Source: Lycorma delicatula (Eukaryota > Arthropoda > Insecta > Hemiptera > Fulgoridae). Taken from it: DNA of 64,000 nt. Below, piece by piece: positions 1-10,849 of the stretch. The position numbers were made by a program, and so were the translations under genes. Under the pieces are notes generated by a model. That model searched no databases, was not told the DNA's origin, and worked only from the letters and a program-made list of their open reading frames with translations. Position 1 is the stretch's first letter, and each line of letters opens with the position of its first letter. Location: NCBI RefSeq assembly GCF_047948215.1, contig NC_134463.1, positions 101,534,657-101,598,656 of the forward strand, read 5' to 3'.

Positions 1-640
1 AATGGAGAACCTATAAGATTGTAAAAATAAACTTTATCAAAAAAGAACTTACGCCTAATTTTTCGTATTTAACGGAAGATAATTTACGTAAAGGAAAATG
101 TTTGATTTTCAAATATAACCGGGTATATTGATAACGTCCAGAGTAATTCGGGTTGTAAATTATACTACAGAATATTATTGAAGAAAAAGGACATAACTTA
201 AAATAAGTTATTACAACAAAATAACGATCAAACGAAAATAATCAACTGCTTTTTAATTTATTAATTGAGAAAATTTTTTTTGTAATATAAGAGATTTTTT
301 ATTTTCGGTTTGTAAATTTTAGGCAGGTTTTTAATGGTAAGGGTAGGAAAATTTCGTTACTAATGCAAGAAAGGTAAACGCATCCTGAAAAATTGGATAC
401 TCTCATTAGAATTATGCCAGTAAATTCTAAGTAAAACTTAAAATCAGGAGACTTACTGCCAGTTACCATAAAATTAATACAGTAATTAATACAGTAAAAG
501 AAAATTAATACAGTATTACAGTATAACTCTGGTCAAATGTGTACTTAGATAAATGACTGTAAGGAATACACTATAAAAAAAAAAAAAAAAAACAATCGGT
601 TTCTTATACACAGAGAAGTGAAAAAGATCGGGCTATGAAA
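1..640. other. no recognisable feature
   Basis: AT-rich sequence with an A-run near 575. I see no coding similarity on either strand. Confidence 0.6.
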
Positions 641-689
641 TATATGAACAGAGAAAACTAGATATTTTACAATGACTACGACAAACAAC

Positions 690-1005
690 TGCGACTAAAA
701 AAGTGAATTTGAATAGCATAAAGAGTTTTAAATATTTAGGACTCAGGACTGATTGTAAATGAAAAACAGGATATAAGATGAAATAAACCCACAAAAACTG
801 ATTATTCTCTTTGGTCATACAAAGATACTAAAAATCAAGGCTCGTTCTACAAAAGGCCACAATTGAAATATTCACAATGCAGATAGCGCTGGAGTAACAT
901 ACAGAAATCTATGGAAAAATTGAAGATGACAGTAAGCGTTGATGGTTTTGATAGAACGATGACAAATTCTAGGACTAATCAGAGTAGAACAGTAGTAGAA
1001 ATTAG
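690..1005 (+). pseudogene. possible very old LINE reverse transcriptase remnant
   Basis: In one frame the stretch near 710-755 reads NSIKSFKYLGL. This resembles the 'FKYLG' block that follows the palm domain in many non-LTR reverse transcriptases. It is followed, with many stops, by segments compatible with the downstream thumb region, such as KATIEIFTMQIALE near 850-895. The frame is broken repeatedly and the match is short, so chance resemblance is possible. If real, it is an ancient relic unrelated to the better preserved LINE copies elsewhere in the window. Confidence 0.25.
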
Positions 1006-1009
1006 GAGA

Positions 1010-2078
1010 TAATCAAAATTTATTTAGTGGTAGACACTGCAGACCCTTCGTTCCATCCAAAAAAAAATTTGTTTTGAAGAATTGTAGAAGGAACGATACC
1101 AAATCTAATCGTGAAGACGAAAGAGTTGAGAAAAGAAAGAATAAATGGAAAAACAAAAAAGAAGATATTTGTAAGACGTTTTTGAGGATTTGTGGATTTT
1201 TCGTTCGCAAAACCGACGGGAAACAGGGAATAAAAAGATACATAGAATAAAAATAATATATTACAGAGAAAATCAAGGTACATCCAGGAACTGTACAACT
1301 GAAGGGAATAACATTTACTATAAACATTTTAAAAATATGATCCTGTCATTTATTTTTTAATAAAGAAAAACCTGGAATCAAGTCGCTACTATTCTCGAAT
1401 TGATCCCAACTAACTGCCGACATACTTTATACCTGTACCATATACTTTGTACCTGTACTTTTTCAGAAAACAATTTCTGTAAGTTTATTTCCTCAACTAA
1501 GAAACTCCTATTTTCAAATTATAATTGTACATATCATGGTAAACAATTAATACAGTTTTTATTTTATTTGCATTTTTTTATAATCGTACGACGGAGAAAT
1601 AAATAAAGTTTTAGATAAATAAAGATGAAGGTTATTAGCAACAATAATAATAATAATTTATACATAATTTTTATTTATTTATTACATGAAATATAACAGA
1701 CCTACAGATATAACTGAAGTGAAATAAAAATGAAAGAAACCGTTTTTAAAAAATTAAAAAAAAATTATAATAAGTAAAACGAATGAATATTGTAAAAAAA
1801 AGTTAATATATAAAATATGACAGGTAAGAATTCTTACATATGAATTGTAAAATAAAGAAGAAGAACTGGAACATATTAATCTCTATAAGTAACACTATAA
1901 TAAATGGGACAAGTCGGGTTGATTTTTAAACTCGAGCAGCAAATATAATGTATTAGTAAGCTAAAACCATAGACTATATTATAAGAACAGATGTAAAAAA
2001 AAAACTTAGAAGTGATGAAAAGATATAGTTTTTTGCACGGTATTCCAAGTCGTTTTAAAAGTTGAATATGTTTGTGAG
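1010..2078. other. no recognisable feature
   Basis: AT-rich DNA. Open frames here (for example 1013-1327 minus, 1400-1606 plus) are low-complexity Phe/Tyr/Leu strings and look like chance frames. I see no repeat shared with the rest of the window. Confidence 0.55.
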
Positions 2079-2079
2079 C

Positions 2080-2081
<2 letters not shown>

Positions 2082-2123
<42 letters not shown>
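2082..2123. repeat. (TG)n microsatellite
   Basis: Uninterrupted TG dinucleotides, about 21 units. The HTHTHT peptide on the minus strand is an artefact of this repeat. Confidence 0.95.
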
Positions 2124-2126
<3 letters not shown>

Positions 2127-2159
2127 AAAGATGAGGTGTAGTGGAATTAAGAAATGTTA

Positions 2160-2560
2160 CGCTCACCAGACGGTCGCTCGCTCGGTCGGTCGTAGCCTAT
2201 ACCAGTCGAGTAGATAGATCGGGAGTAGAATGCGTATACGTTGAGAGAAGACGTTGTTTGATTTACACGCGGTTAAGATCATCATTGTAGAGTGTATCCA
2301 TTGTTCATAATCGCAGTTAAGTGAATTCATAAATTACAGCAGAAAATTGCGGAGGCCAGAAATAAAGCAGTACATCACGTCACCGCAGAATACGTATCTT
2401 TATACACACAAACGTAAGAGTACCTTCTGACGGTCAACATACCGATGTACCGACAGAACAACCTCTGTTATAATACTAGGCTATTTCGCCACAGTCTTTG
2501 TCGACCGACGTCTTCCCGTTTGTCGTCGTCGTTATAAGACCTTCTTGCCTACAACCGACC
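2160..2560. promoter_or_regulatory. GC/CpG-richer island, candidate first exon or regulatory element
   Basis: Base composition changes sharply from the AT-rich background to a CpG-containing stretch (TCGCTCGCTCGGTCGGTCG near 2173). It has no transposon similarity that I recognise and no long open frame. A splice-donor-like AAC|GTAAGAG lies at 2411-2418. This fits a non-coding first exon with its promoter, but no TATA box or initiator stands out and strand cannot be decided. It could equally be an unrecognised repeat. Confidence 0.3.
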
Positions 2561-2990
2561 TGTTCTTTATACTTATTTACAATTTAACCAATCTTTAACG
2601 TGAACAAATCTTTTGCATAGAAATCAAAAGAAACCGCGTTGGCTTTAACTTAATCGCTCAATTTAACGGGTGATTTCTAAAACAATGCGGTAAAGAATCG
2701 AGTAGCCATCTAAGTTTTAACATAGTTTACTGTACTTTTAACTTAACTAAAATACCTTTAACTGAATAAACGATAGTGTAGACATTTAACAAGAAATTTA
2801 ACAAGCACGGTAATAGTACTATATGCTAAACTAATATATATTATAATTGAACCGTATTCTAATTACTTATAATCTAGTAACAATTTTAATTAAATTTCAC
2901 TGCGAATTTTCTTCATTATTATTTATTTCAAACCTCAAAATGTTTACTTTTTAGTGTACGATACATGTAATGTTTTAGTTTCTGAATAAT
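2561..2990. other. no recognisable feature
   Basis: AT-rich, no coding or repeat signal seen. Confidence 0.5.
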
Positions 2991-2994
2991 GTCA

Positions 2995-3052
2995 AGAATA
3001 ATCACGATTCGAATCCGTGACCTTTCGATTAGAGGATGGACGCTACCAATTT
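2995..3052 (-). repeat. tRNA-like relic (SINE head or tRNA pseudogene)
   Basis: On the minus strand ATTGGTAGCGTCC resembles the D-arm/A-box region of a tRNA. After about 25 nt comes GGATTCGAATC, close to the B-box consensus GGTTCGAANCC. The intervening loop contains CTCTAAT, compatible with an anticodon arm. No acceptor stem can be paired, so it is not a functional tRNA. It resembles the heads at 38096-38170 and 39736-39807 and is probably a degraded SINE of that type. Confidence 0.4.
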
Positions 3053-3160
3053 ATTGTAATAAATCTTCCTTCGTTAATAAAATTAAAAATATTATTTTTA
3101 CAGTTTTACTTTTTACTTACTTTTCTTGTTTTATATATATATATATATACATACATAAAA

Positions 3161-3310
3161 TCCGCCGCGTTATTCTAGTGGTTAACTCGTCATCACAAAA
3201 TCAGCTGATTTTCGAAGTCGAAGGTTTCCTAAAGTTCGAGTCCTTGCAAAGGCAGTTGCTTTTGTATGGATTTGAATGCTAGAGGTCAACACCGCGGAGT
3301 TCTTTGGTGA
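3161..3310 (+). mobile_element. tRNA-derived SINE, family A, copy 1 (3'-truncated)
   Basis: Shares its layout with the full copy at 28074-28361: an A-box-like TTCTAGTGG (3173-3181), the AAATCAGCTGATTT motif, a B-box-like AGTTCGAGTCC (3234-3244), then GGATTTGAATGCTAGA and GTTCTTTGGTGA. The match stops exactly where a T-run begins at 3311. The family's remaining 3' half is absent, so this copy was apparently interrupted or truncated by the minus-strand LINE that follows. Confidence 0.75.
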
Positions 3311-3488
3311 TTTTTTTTTTTTTTTTTTATAAATCGGTAGTTTCCTCACCTCCCGGACACGCAATTCAGCATAAACTCAGCTCCACTCCAGGGGGTGCCT
3401 TCGCCTCAAACAATCTCGGAAGGACGCCAGGCCTGACCAAGGCAGCCGGGACTCGGTCTTTTTGCATGCCATGCCACAAAAGAGGAGG

Positions 3489-3574
3489 TCCCATTGGGGA
3501 GTTCAGTCTTGAACTCCCCAATAATGGGAATCCCCAAAGGGATCCCCACTATCCTAAAGGGATCTCTTTAGGAT
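3489..3574. other. two perfect hairpins in the R1-like 3' region
   Basis: TTGGGGAGTTCA pairs with TGAACTCCCCAA across a 4-nt GTCT loop (stem about 3494-3521), and an outer CCCATT/AATGGG extends it past a small bulge. A second hairpin, ATCCTAAAG with CTTTAGGAT, lies at 3551-3574. GGGATCCC-type palindromes sit between them. They fall in the 3' part of the LINE fragment and could be RNA structures of that element. Confidence 0.7.
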
Positions 3575-4530
3575 CCCCCCTGACGCAGATGGACTCGTCT
3601 TGCATTTTCGACCTCCGGGCACATGATCGTACAACTTGCAGGATGTACATCGAGACTCCTGCTTACAATCTTTACGTATATGGCCGGCATTACCACACGT
3701 AAAGCTATCTGCGCCATTACAAAACTTGGCCCTGTGGCCTGGACTCCAGCATCTAAAGTAGAGTTCGTCGAAGGCACGCCGCGTCACTCGACAGGCCACA
3801 CACCCAATGCGAGCACGCCTATCAGACAGCAGTTTGTCCGTAAGGAAGGGTGGCACAGGTAATGTTACTACTTGCGTCGAGCCGTAAGCCGGCCGCATTA
3901 ATATAGCATCTACAGTGATCGACTAAAAACTTATTTTTTAGTCTCTTGCGGCATCAATGTAGACGACTGAGACAACAAATGAACAAAATACCGCTTCCGT
4001 ACTCGCCTACAACTATACTCAACGGTGCGCCTTTTAATCTGTCCGATCCGATCCGCCCAGGCGGCCCGTAGAAGCAGACCGGTCGACTCTGTCCATCATT
4101 CAGTACTTGGAGAACTGATCTGCAGATGAAAGAAGCCATCCCATAATCCCCAACCTTCGAGTAGATTACATAACCTAATCCGTCTTTTCCTATCTAACAC
4201 GCATCATCCCTGCCAGATAGATCGAGGGTGTTTAATCGCTCAACAAGGACCTGATCCACCCTTAGTCTATCGGCACGAACGGGGTTCCGAATCCACGGGT
4301 CCTCTGGAACTTCATAGCGTTTTGAGGGTTGTCAACCCCAACCGCCATATCAATAATCAAAGCGGATCCAACGCCTTCTTCCAATTCTGTAGCATCTTCT
4401 ATTAGGGCTGAAGATTGGAACACGTCTTCAGGCCAGCCCCGCAAAACCAGCCGTTCAAAGTCTGCATCGGTGGCCACATCGTCGATCTTCCGCCTTAGAT
4501 CCTCACCCGTTCAAGCCATGTTCTGCCGTA
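3554..4530 (-). pseudogene. R1-like ORF1 (gag-like, CCHC zinc knuckles), broken
   Basis: ORF1 proteins of R1-type LINEs bind element RNA and accompany it to chromatin. The N-terminal part reads from about 4530 (DDVATDADFERL) to a stop at 4262. The C-terminal part is open from 3898 to 3554. The middle has several stops. Three knuckle-like motifs follow in order: FRCWSPGHRAKFC, TCGNAGHIRKDC and RCTSCKLYDHVPGGRKC. The first Cys of knuckles one and two is missing, and only the third keeps CX2CX4H. Stops, frame changes and lost ligands mark it as dead. It may belong to the same family as the R1-like ORF2 piece at 59.6-60.5 kb, but that cannot be tested from these non-overlapping parts. Confidence 0.65.
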
Positions 4531-4655
4531 GGCCCTCGTCCGGTGTGTGAGGCCACATCCTTGACGATGAAGTAAGTCTGTGTGACCTCATCCATCACCA
4601 CCAGTTGTGCAGGCCGCCTCGCCTGAGGCCCTACAGTTAATTTTTTTTTTTTTTT

Positions 4656-5145
4656 AATTTACTTACCTCCTCCCATTGCTTAATTTTCGTACTGAATGAA
4701 AATTATTCTAACTGTGTAAGGTATGAGTTTATTTATCTGCTATTTTTAGGGGTTTGCACTATAATCATTTTCTGTCCCTACAGGCTGCTTTACTTGGAAA
4801 AAAATAAAATTTTTTTAAATTTTTTAGTAGAATGTTCAGAATGGAAAATAGATTATATTACATACTAGGGTTTGAATAAATTTTGCACGATAAAAGAAAA
4901 CAGTCATATCAGTTTATCACAAGTTATGGGAAATCATTAAGAAAAATGCATACATATTCACTAAAATCTATTAATTCAATTTATTAAAAAAAAACCAATA
5001 AATAGGCTTCTGAAAAAGACTAAGCTCGGATGTGCCGATGTTTGAAGTAGTATTTTGAATAGCATTCTATAATATTTAATAAAACACTGATTAATTCACG
5101 AATAAAAACTGTACAATAACAAACCATTAATTCAAAATAACTTTT
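4656..5145. other. no recognisable feature
   Basis: AT-rich, no coding or repeat signal seen. Confidence 0.5.
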
Positions 5146-5149
5146 GAAG

Positions 5150-5175
5150 AATATGTATATTATATATATAATACG

Positions 5176-5232
<57 letters not shown>

Positions 5233-5260
5233 ATATATATATATATACATGTATATGAAT
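5150..5260. repeat. (TA)n microsatellite, imperfect
   Basis: TA dinucleotides with ACATGT interruptions near 5225 and 5247. It directly precedes the truncated LINE copy. Confidence 0.9.
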
Positions 5261-5275
5261 ACATGAATATACGTA

Positions 5276-5773
5276 AGAGCCTTCATAAGAAATATAATTT
5301 GTTTACATCAAAAATTAATTTAAATGTCAGGAAAAGATTTTTGAAAGTATATGTTTGGAGTGTCGCTTTATATGGAAGTGAAACTTGGACAATCGGAGTA
5401 TCTGAGAAGAAAGATTAGAAGCTTTTGAAATGTGGTGCTATAGGAGACTGTTAAAAATCAGATGGGTGGATAAAGTGACAAATGAAGAAGTATTGCGACA
5501 AATAGATGAAGAAAGAAGCATTTGGGAAAATATAGTTAAAAGAAGAGACAGACTTATAGGCCACATACTAAGGCATCCTGGAATAGTCGCTTTAATATTG
5601 GAGGGACAGGTAGAAGGAAATAATTGTGTAGGCAGGCCACGTTTGGAATATGTAAAACAAATTGTTAGGGATGTAGGATGTAGAGGGTATACTGAAATGA
5701 AACGACTAGCACTAGATAGGGAATCTTGGAGAGCTGCATGAAACCAGTCAAATGACTGAAGACAAAAAAAAAA
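5276..5773 (+). mobile_element. RTE-like LINE, 5'-truncated 3' end (copy 1)
   Basis: Codes for the C-terminal region that follows the RT domain, nearly identical to residues in the minus-strand copy at 41984-43189: YNLFTSKINLNVRKRFLKVY, then WCYRRLLKIRWVDKVTNEEV, RRDRLIGHILRHPGI and LALDRESWRAA. One A is lost near 5410 (KK then D instead of KKRLEAFE), so the frame shifts between 5418 and 5430. A second small deletion is at 5286. The 3' end has the palindromic CAGTCAAATGACTG followed by AAGAC and an A-run (5763-5773). No clear target duplication is visible beyond ACGTA. It is a dead-on-arrival insertion, younger than most relics here. Confidence 0.85.
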
Positions 5774-6178
5774 CGTATATATTGTATGCGTATTAAAATT
5801 TAAATAATCAGCATTCACATTAATAACTTAGTTGTAAATGATAAAACTACTTAATCGTAATTTAAGAAAAGTAGTCTTTAATAAAGGTAATCAATATACA
5901 TTACCGATAATACTTATGAAGATTATCCAAAATAAAAAAAACGAGTAAATTTGTCATTTTTATTAAAAATAAAAATACAAATTATACTTTAATAACGTAA
6001 CTAAAATACTCGAAAAGAAGTTAAAAATAAGTAAAAGAGAGTAAAAAAATGAAATAAATTAATTACATATGATAAAGTACAGTAGATGATAAAATTTAGT
6101 AGGTCTGTTACTATGATTTCATTTTAGGATGGTAATAACGGAAAAGGGTTACACGAGAATAAATTGAGAAAGGTTAGT
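5774..6178. other. no recognisable feature
   Basis: AT-rich, no coding or repeat signal seen. Confidence 0.5.
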
Positions 6179-6179
6179 G

Positions 6180-6345
6180 TTATGGGCAATTGTCGCGCAT
6201 TATTCCATTCTGACCTACCGAACAAGAACGCGAGAGGGGAACGGGTCCGTAAAACCCGGTAATGTTTATGTGTTAGAACTAGCGAGGGAGAGAGCGGAGC
6301 AACTTTATGGCAACCGGAATATTGAACTTTCAGTACGGACGTAAA
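6180..6345. promoter_or_regulatory. GC-richer non-repetitive island, candidate regulatory element
   Basis: A short GC-richer stretch with GAGAGG and GGGAGAGAGCGG (GAGA-factor-like purine runs) and CTTTATGGCAACC, which contains TTTATGGC, a posterior-Hox-like binding motif. It matches no other part of the window and has no coding frame. A regulatory role is inference from composition and motifs only. Confidence 0.25.
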
Positions 6346-8589
6346 TAGCCAATAAAAAAAAATCTTTCTTTTTATCTTTATTAGTGTTACAATTTCAACA
6401 AAATTTCACATAAACTTTAACGTAATATTTTTTTTATTTTATTTTTAATTATGTTATTAAAAAATGACGGTATTCAGCAAAGATAACGTAAAATCTTATC
6501 GTCAAGATACTTCGATAATTAAGTTATTATCTTGAGAAAAACTTACGTAATAATGTATTTTAACTTCATTAAGTCATAAAATGATGAAATAAAATTTTCT
6601 TAATTGTACATTTTCTTCTATTTTTATGGTAAACAAAAGTATGATTTTAATTGACTCCCTCCCCTTACTGGTTAAATATCAAAACAACATTCCACTTATC
6701 TTTCGCCTTTGTGTAGTCCCCTTATACATTTATATATTAAAAAAAGATTATTATTTTATCATTTCTTCCTCTAATTAAAAGTAATTTTAAGATTTTACAA
6801 AAATCTGCTTGCAAGATCAAATCGCTTCAAAACAATTTCCCGCCAACGTAAAAATATTCTTCCCAAAAAAAAAATCTAAATTACAAATTTCAGCAAAATT
6901 TATTAGCCAACGGGGAAAGGATCATTATTCCGAAAAATGCTATAATTTATATACTATAAGAAAATTCTAGGTCGACCGACGAATGAAATATACAAACGGA
7001 ACTGAAAATTTTAATACTGAAAACATCGGGCTAATAAGTTATATGAAAGAAATCACAAAATATGTGATGTGTAGTTTTGCTTAAAACGTGACAACACTGT
7101 CTTACCCTTATAACTACAACGGAAATTTTTTTAGTTATAAATTTTGTTTACTTTCTAATATTTACTTAACCATCTGTTCAAATCGTGATCAATAAGCAAC
7201 CTCATGTCTTGATGAGATGAGAATGATGACGTGAAAATGAGGCTTGGAATGGTGGGCCTGAGTCTTGTAGACTCAGACCGTTCCTGAGATATGAAGTAAT
7301 TGAACCCTAACTTCCAATTTTAAAAGTGTGACCGGATTTCATAGTAATTAATTTCTATCGAGGTTACCTGCATTATTTTTTTAACAAAAATAATATTTAA
7401 GAAAAATAAAATATTTAGAAAATTTGATGAAATGGCTTGCGATTTCAGAGTAATCATGTACTTTGTTCTTTTTTTAGAAGAAAATATTTTACCAATTTTC
7501 CACGTAGATGTTGACCACCAATCTTAATACTTAATATTAGGTTTCTTATTTAGCTATTGAATTAACATCACGCATATGAACCGATCTGTCTTTCATACCG
7601 GATAGAATCTTGGAATCGGAGAATTAAAATTAAATTGCCATATCGGACGCAAAAAAGAAGTTTTTAAAAATAATAACAGAAATTACAAATTACTTTATAA
7701 ACGCAGTGTTCACACGACAAAGTTTCCTAGATTAAAAAAAAAAATTGAGATTTGCAAAAATAAACCCTGATGAAGTTAACAAAAATCATGAAGAGACGGA
7801 TGACAGATAGTAAATTAATCGATGTTATAAATTAACTTGATATATTTATTTATGAATACCGTTAGTAACAGTCGATCAGATATTTAAAACTACCAGAACT
7901 GTGAGTTTCTGTCCTTGAACAACGAAAATTCAATTGATGTTTTTGGCTCAAAGCCATATTATTACAGAAACTCAACTATTGAAAGATTAAGCACGACCGT
8001 TACAATCTTGTTAAAATCGCTTACATTCAAATTTAAACAATGTTATAATAATAATAAAATATAAAATTTTGGCTACAGTATGCGTGAACTTTCATAATAT
8101 TTAAATTAAATACTTAAAATTTAACTCCAAATCCAGAAAGAAAACCCAAATGTTGATTTTTATCCTTACGACCGTTATTTTCATAAATAAAAATAATCTT
8201 TTTTTAATATTTCCGTTAGATTTTTAAAACAATAAAATGTTATAAGAATTTTACCAATTTTAAATTGGAAAAATGTTACGTATTCCTTACTTAACCTTTT
8301 ATTCATTCGTTAACCCTTATTCCTTTATCCTGGATAATTAGTTCAGGAATATTAGTGCGTATTCATAGTTGTCTATCTTGATGGTTTGTTGAAGTTTTTT
8401 TTTATTATTAGCCGTTTCTAATTTTTATAAATTCATAATACTTTTCTGTTAAGTTTTGTTCTGTTTGGCTTTTAATAATAAAAGTTGGGTTTTTTTCATT
8501 TATTTCATACATTTTCTTAGAATTAAATTCTGTACGAGTTTTGATAATAAGATTTACACATTTATCTAAAAAAACCTGTTTTCGTCATT
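6346..8589. other. no gene; one small hairpin
   Basis: AT-rich with no coding signal. CTGAGTCT-TGT-AGACTCAG at 7258-7276 is a perfect 8-bp hairpin, and flanking AATGGT/ACCGTT extends it past an internal loop. Confidence 0.5.
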
Positions 8590-8800
8590 GATTTTTTCCC
8601 TTACGTTTGATATCATGAAAATTGAAGGTCATACATTTCTGGGACTTGTTTTATTCAATTTTTCAGGTCGATAAGAAATCATCAAGATTACCCCTTACAT
8701 AACGCTTTTAAAATTTTAGATGACCTCATTTCATGGGAAAACTGAAATCTGGGCAAAACGTTTCGCTAGCCGTAATTCGATAACAAAGTGTTTTCTGTTA
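8590..8800 (-). repeat. dispersed repeat family E, copy 1
   Basis: The minus strand here shares CGAATTACGGCTAGCGAAA, then CAGATTTCAG and TGATGATTTCTTATCGACCT, with similar sequence at 31280-31510 (plus) and a shorter match at 16640-16705 (minus). It is non-coding and its class is unknown. Boundaries are approximate. Confidence 0.45.
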
Positions 8801-9133
8801 TATGTTTTTATGAATTTTTTCGTTATTTCAAGCTCTAGAATCTCCAAAATTATCTCCCTTTCCTTCTGAATCACTTTGCATATAGATAAATAATATTGTT
8901 TTTCTTTACCGTAAACAATAATATTGTTTACTTATTACCGCAAATTTGAATTTTACAAAGTAAAAAAGAAAAATTACAGTCTATCGAAAAAGTATAATTT
9001 TTTAATTAAGTAAACTTAATGCATAAGGTTTAGCATAGTGATTTTCTTTACATTCTAAATGATATATTCGCGATTTATATTGGAATATATAAGGTGAGAA
9101 AATACGCGGTACATAAAAATGTTATTGGCAATA

Positions 9134-9162
9134 TACAGGATTATCATAAAAGAATGGTGCGG
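9134..9162 (+). repeat. left terminal inverted repeat of the mariner element
   Basis: Begins TACAGGATTATCATAAAAGA and ends ATGGTGCGG. Preceded by TA at 9132-9133. Confidence 0.9.
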
Positions 9163-9252
9163 ATTTGAACATGGTTTAAATTAAAACAGAATTACTTACA
9201 GTTTATGTTTTTTATTTTTCAAATTTGTCGTCTCAAACATTTTTTTACATAA

Positions 9253-10297
9253 TTAATAAATTTCAATATGTACACCCTTAGTCACTCGACAAATGTCCAA
9301 ACGATACTCAACTTCTCTCCAAACAATAGTTAACATTTCTTCGTTAACGGTTGTCATTGCTTCATTAATCCTGTTTTTTAAGCGGTTTAGGTCGCGAAGT
9401 TTTTGTGTATAAACAACGCTTTTGATGTACCCCAGCAAGAAAAAATCGTAAGGTGTCAGGTCTGGCCTCCTTGGAGGCCAAAGTACGGGTCCTTGCCGGC
9501 CTATCCATCGATCTCCAAATATTTCGTTCAAAGCGTCCGTGACCGATGCATTGAAGTGCGGGGGAGCACCATCTTGTTGGAAATGAAGTCGATAAATGTT
9601 TTCGAGTTCATCCGGCTGAGGAAAGCAATAATCGGTTAACATGTCAAGATACGCGACTCCATTAATTGTTTTTCCAGCAAAGAAAAAAGGCCCTATTACA
9701 CGATTTTTCATCACGCCACACCAAACATTAACTTTAGGTGAATCGCGTTGTTTCTCGATAATTGCGTGTGGGTTTTCAGAGCCCCATATTCGTGAATTGT
9801 GTCTGTTAACGCATCCATCCACGTGGAATGTAGCTTCGTCTGTAATAATTATATCGTCTAAAAATGATTCGTTTTCACTTACCCTGTCCGACATTTCAAC
9901 GGCGAAATTGTATTGTTTTACACCATCATCGGGTTTCAATTCCTGCAGTATCTGGATTTTATAAGCGTGTAATTTCAGTTGTTTATGTAAAACTTTGTGA
10001 ACTGTTGATTTTGGAATACCTAATTCGACGCTTCGACGGGGGTTGGACTTCCCAGGACTTCTAATTGCCAATCGTCTAATTAGTTCAACCTTTTCGTCTG
10101 GTACACCTTGGTCTGCCGGTTGATTTCTGTTTCTTAACCGATCCGGTTTCTTCGAATCGTTTGAACCGACGTGTTATGTTATTTTTGTGTGGCGGATCTC
10201 TTCCGAATTCATGTCGAAACGCGCGTTGAACTAAAATTACGGATTTTAATTCGGCCATCAATAAAACACACTTTGCTTTGTCTTTGCCCGAGAACAT
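9253..10297 (-). pseudogene. mariner-superfamily transposase, one frameshift
   Basis: The enzyme would cut and rejoin the element's own ends at TA targets. The start is ATG at 10297 (MFSGKDKAKCVLLMAELKS) and the first segment is an N-terminal helix-turn-helix (DUF4817-like). The frame is lost around 10110-10125, after STGRPR. The next frame is open from PADQGVPDEKVELIRRL down to the stop at 9253 and includes a second HTH (GIPKSTVHKVL). Catalytic-type residues are present: D in IITDEATFH, D in FQQDGAPPHF and D in RPDLTPYDFFL. I count 41 residues between the last two, matching the DD41D group rather than DD34D or DD34E. Total length is about 348 codons, normal for the superfamily. Only the frameshift argues against function, and it could be an assembly error. 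Confidence 0.85.
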
Positions 10298-10446
10298 AGT
10301 AACTCGCTAAACTCACCGCAACAACAATACAAGAACTGACGTTGTGGTTAGAACTGCTGATAAACAAACTTTTGGGTTGGAGGCTTTCAGCGATACCAAT
10401 ATAACATCTAGAAATTTCCCTACAATCTTCCTATGAATTACAGAAA

Positions 10447-10475
10447 CCGCACCATTATTTTATGATAACTCTGTA
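10447..10475 (-). repeat. right terminal inverted repeat of the mariner element
   Basis: Reverse complement begins TACAGAGTTATCATAAAATA and ends ATGGTGCGG. Followed by TA at 10476-10477. Confidence 0.9.
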
Positions 10476-10477
10476 TA

Positions 10478-10835
10478 GTAATAAAAATATTTACACAAAA
10501 AGCAAGCAACAAAATAAGACATGATAAATTTATACCAATATTCTTATAAATTATAAAAATTTAAGTAAATTCTTTGTCAGTGAAACAAATGGAAAACGTT
10601 TTTCACTGAAACTTCTTAACATAAACCTGAAGAAGACTAAGAAGAAATTTTAGCTTCTGTATTGATCACACAACTATAATTTATAAGGAATCGGACCTTT
10701 AAATAAATAATTGCTCATATTACATACCAAAATAATTAATTATTGGTAGCAGGGCTATAAATATTCTTTCAGAATGACAGTAATAACTACGGTTTATTAA
10801 TAAGAATAAAAAAAATGACCATTAAAGTAATAAAA
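10478..10835. other. no recognisable feature
   Basis: AT-rich, no coding signal seen. Confidence 0.5.
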
Positions 10836-10849
10836 ATGATTGTTGTTTT

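Larger units (their letters stand above)
3311..4640 (-). mobile_element. R1-like non-LTR retrotransposon fragment (ORF1 region)
   Basis: A GC-rich block in AT-rich surroundings that codes on the minus strand for the zinc-knuckle gag-like protein of R1-type elements. The T-run at 3311-3328 is the poly(A) tail in minus orientation. The other end stops near 4640, next to a second T-run (4641-4655), so the copy is 5'-truncated or rearranged. Only ORF1-type sequence is present. Between ORF1 and the tail (3330-3550) lies sequence with strong hairpins. A clear target duplication is not visible because both junctions are T-rich. Confidence 0.65.
9134..10475 (-). mobile_element. complete Tc1/mariner-superfamily element with TIRs and TA duplications
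   Basis: A 1342-bp element flanked on both sides by TA (9132-9133, 10476-10477). Terminal inverted repeats of at least 29 bp (9134-9162 and 10447-10475) differ at 3 positions by my count. The transposase occupies most of the interior on the minus strand and is broken by one frameshift. Because both ends and the target duplication survive, ends plus transposase together would be a functional unit except for the frameshift. It is young compared with the relic at 32 kb. Confidence 0.9.

Noticed and set aside
1876..2166. 96-codon minus-strand frame with HTHTHT
   Set aside because: Produced by the (TG)n repeat. The rest lacks any motif.
3311..4655. LTR retrotransposon bounded by the two T-runs
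   Set aside because: No direct long terminal repeats are present, and the coding content is LINE-type gag with a single-orientation tail.
5020..5286. Tyr/Ile-repeat frame on the minus strand
   Set aside because: Translation of the (TA)n tract.
6288..6322. Hox target enhancer based on TTTATGGC
   Set aside because: A single 8-bp motif is expected by chance at this scale. Kept only as a low-confidence composition island.
9403..9964. Plus-strand frames of 78 and 107 codons
   Set aside because: They are antisense shadows of the mariner transposase.
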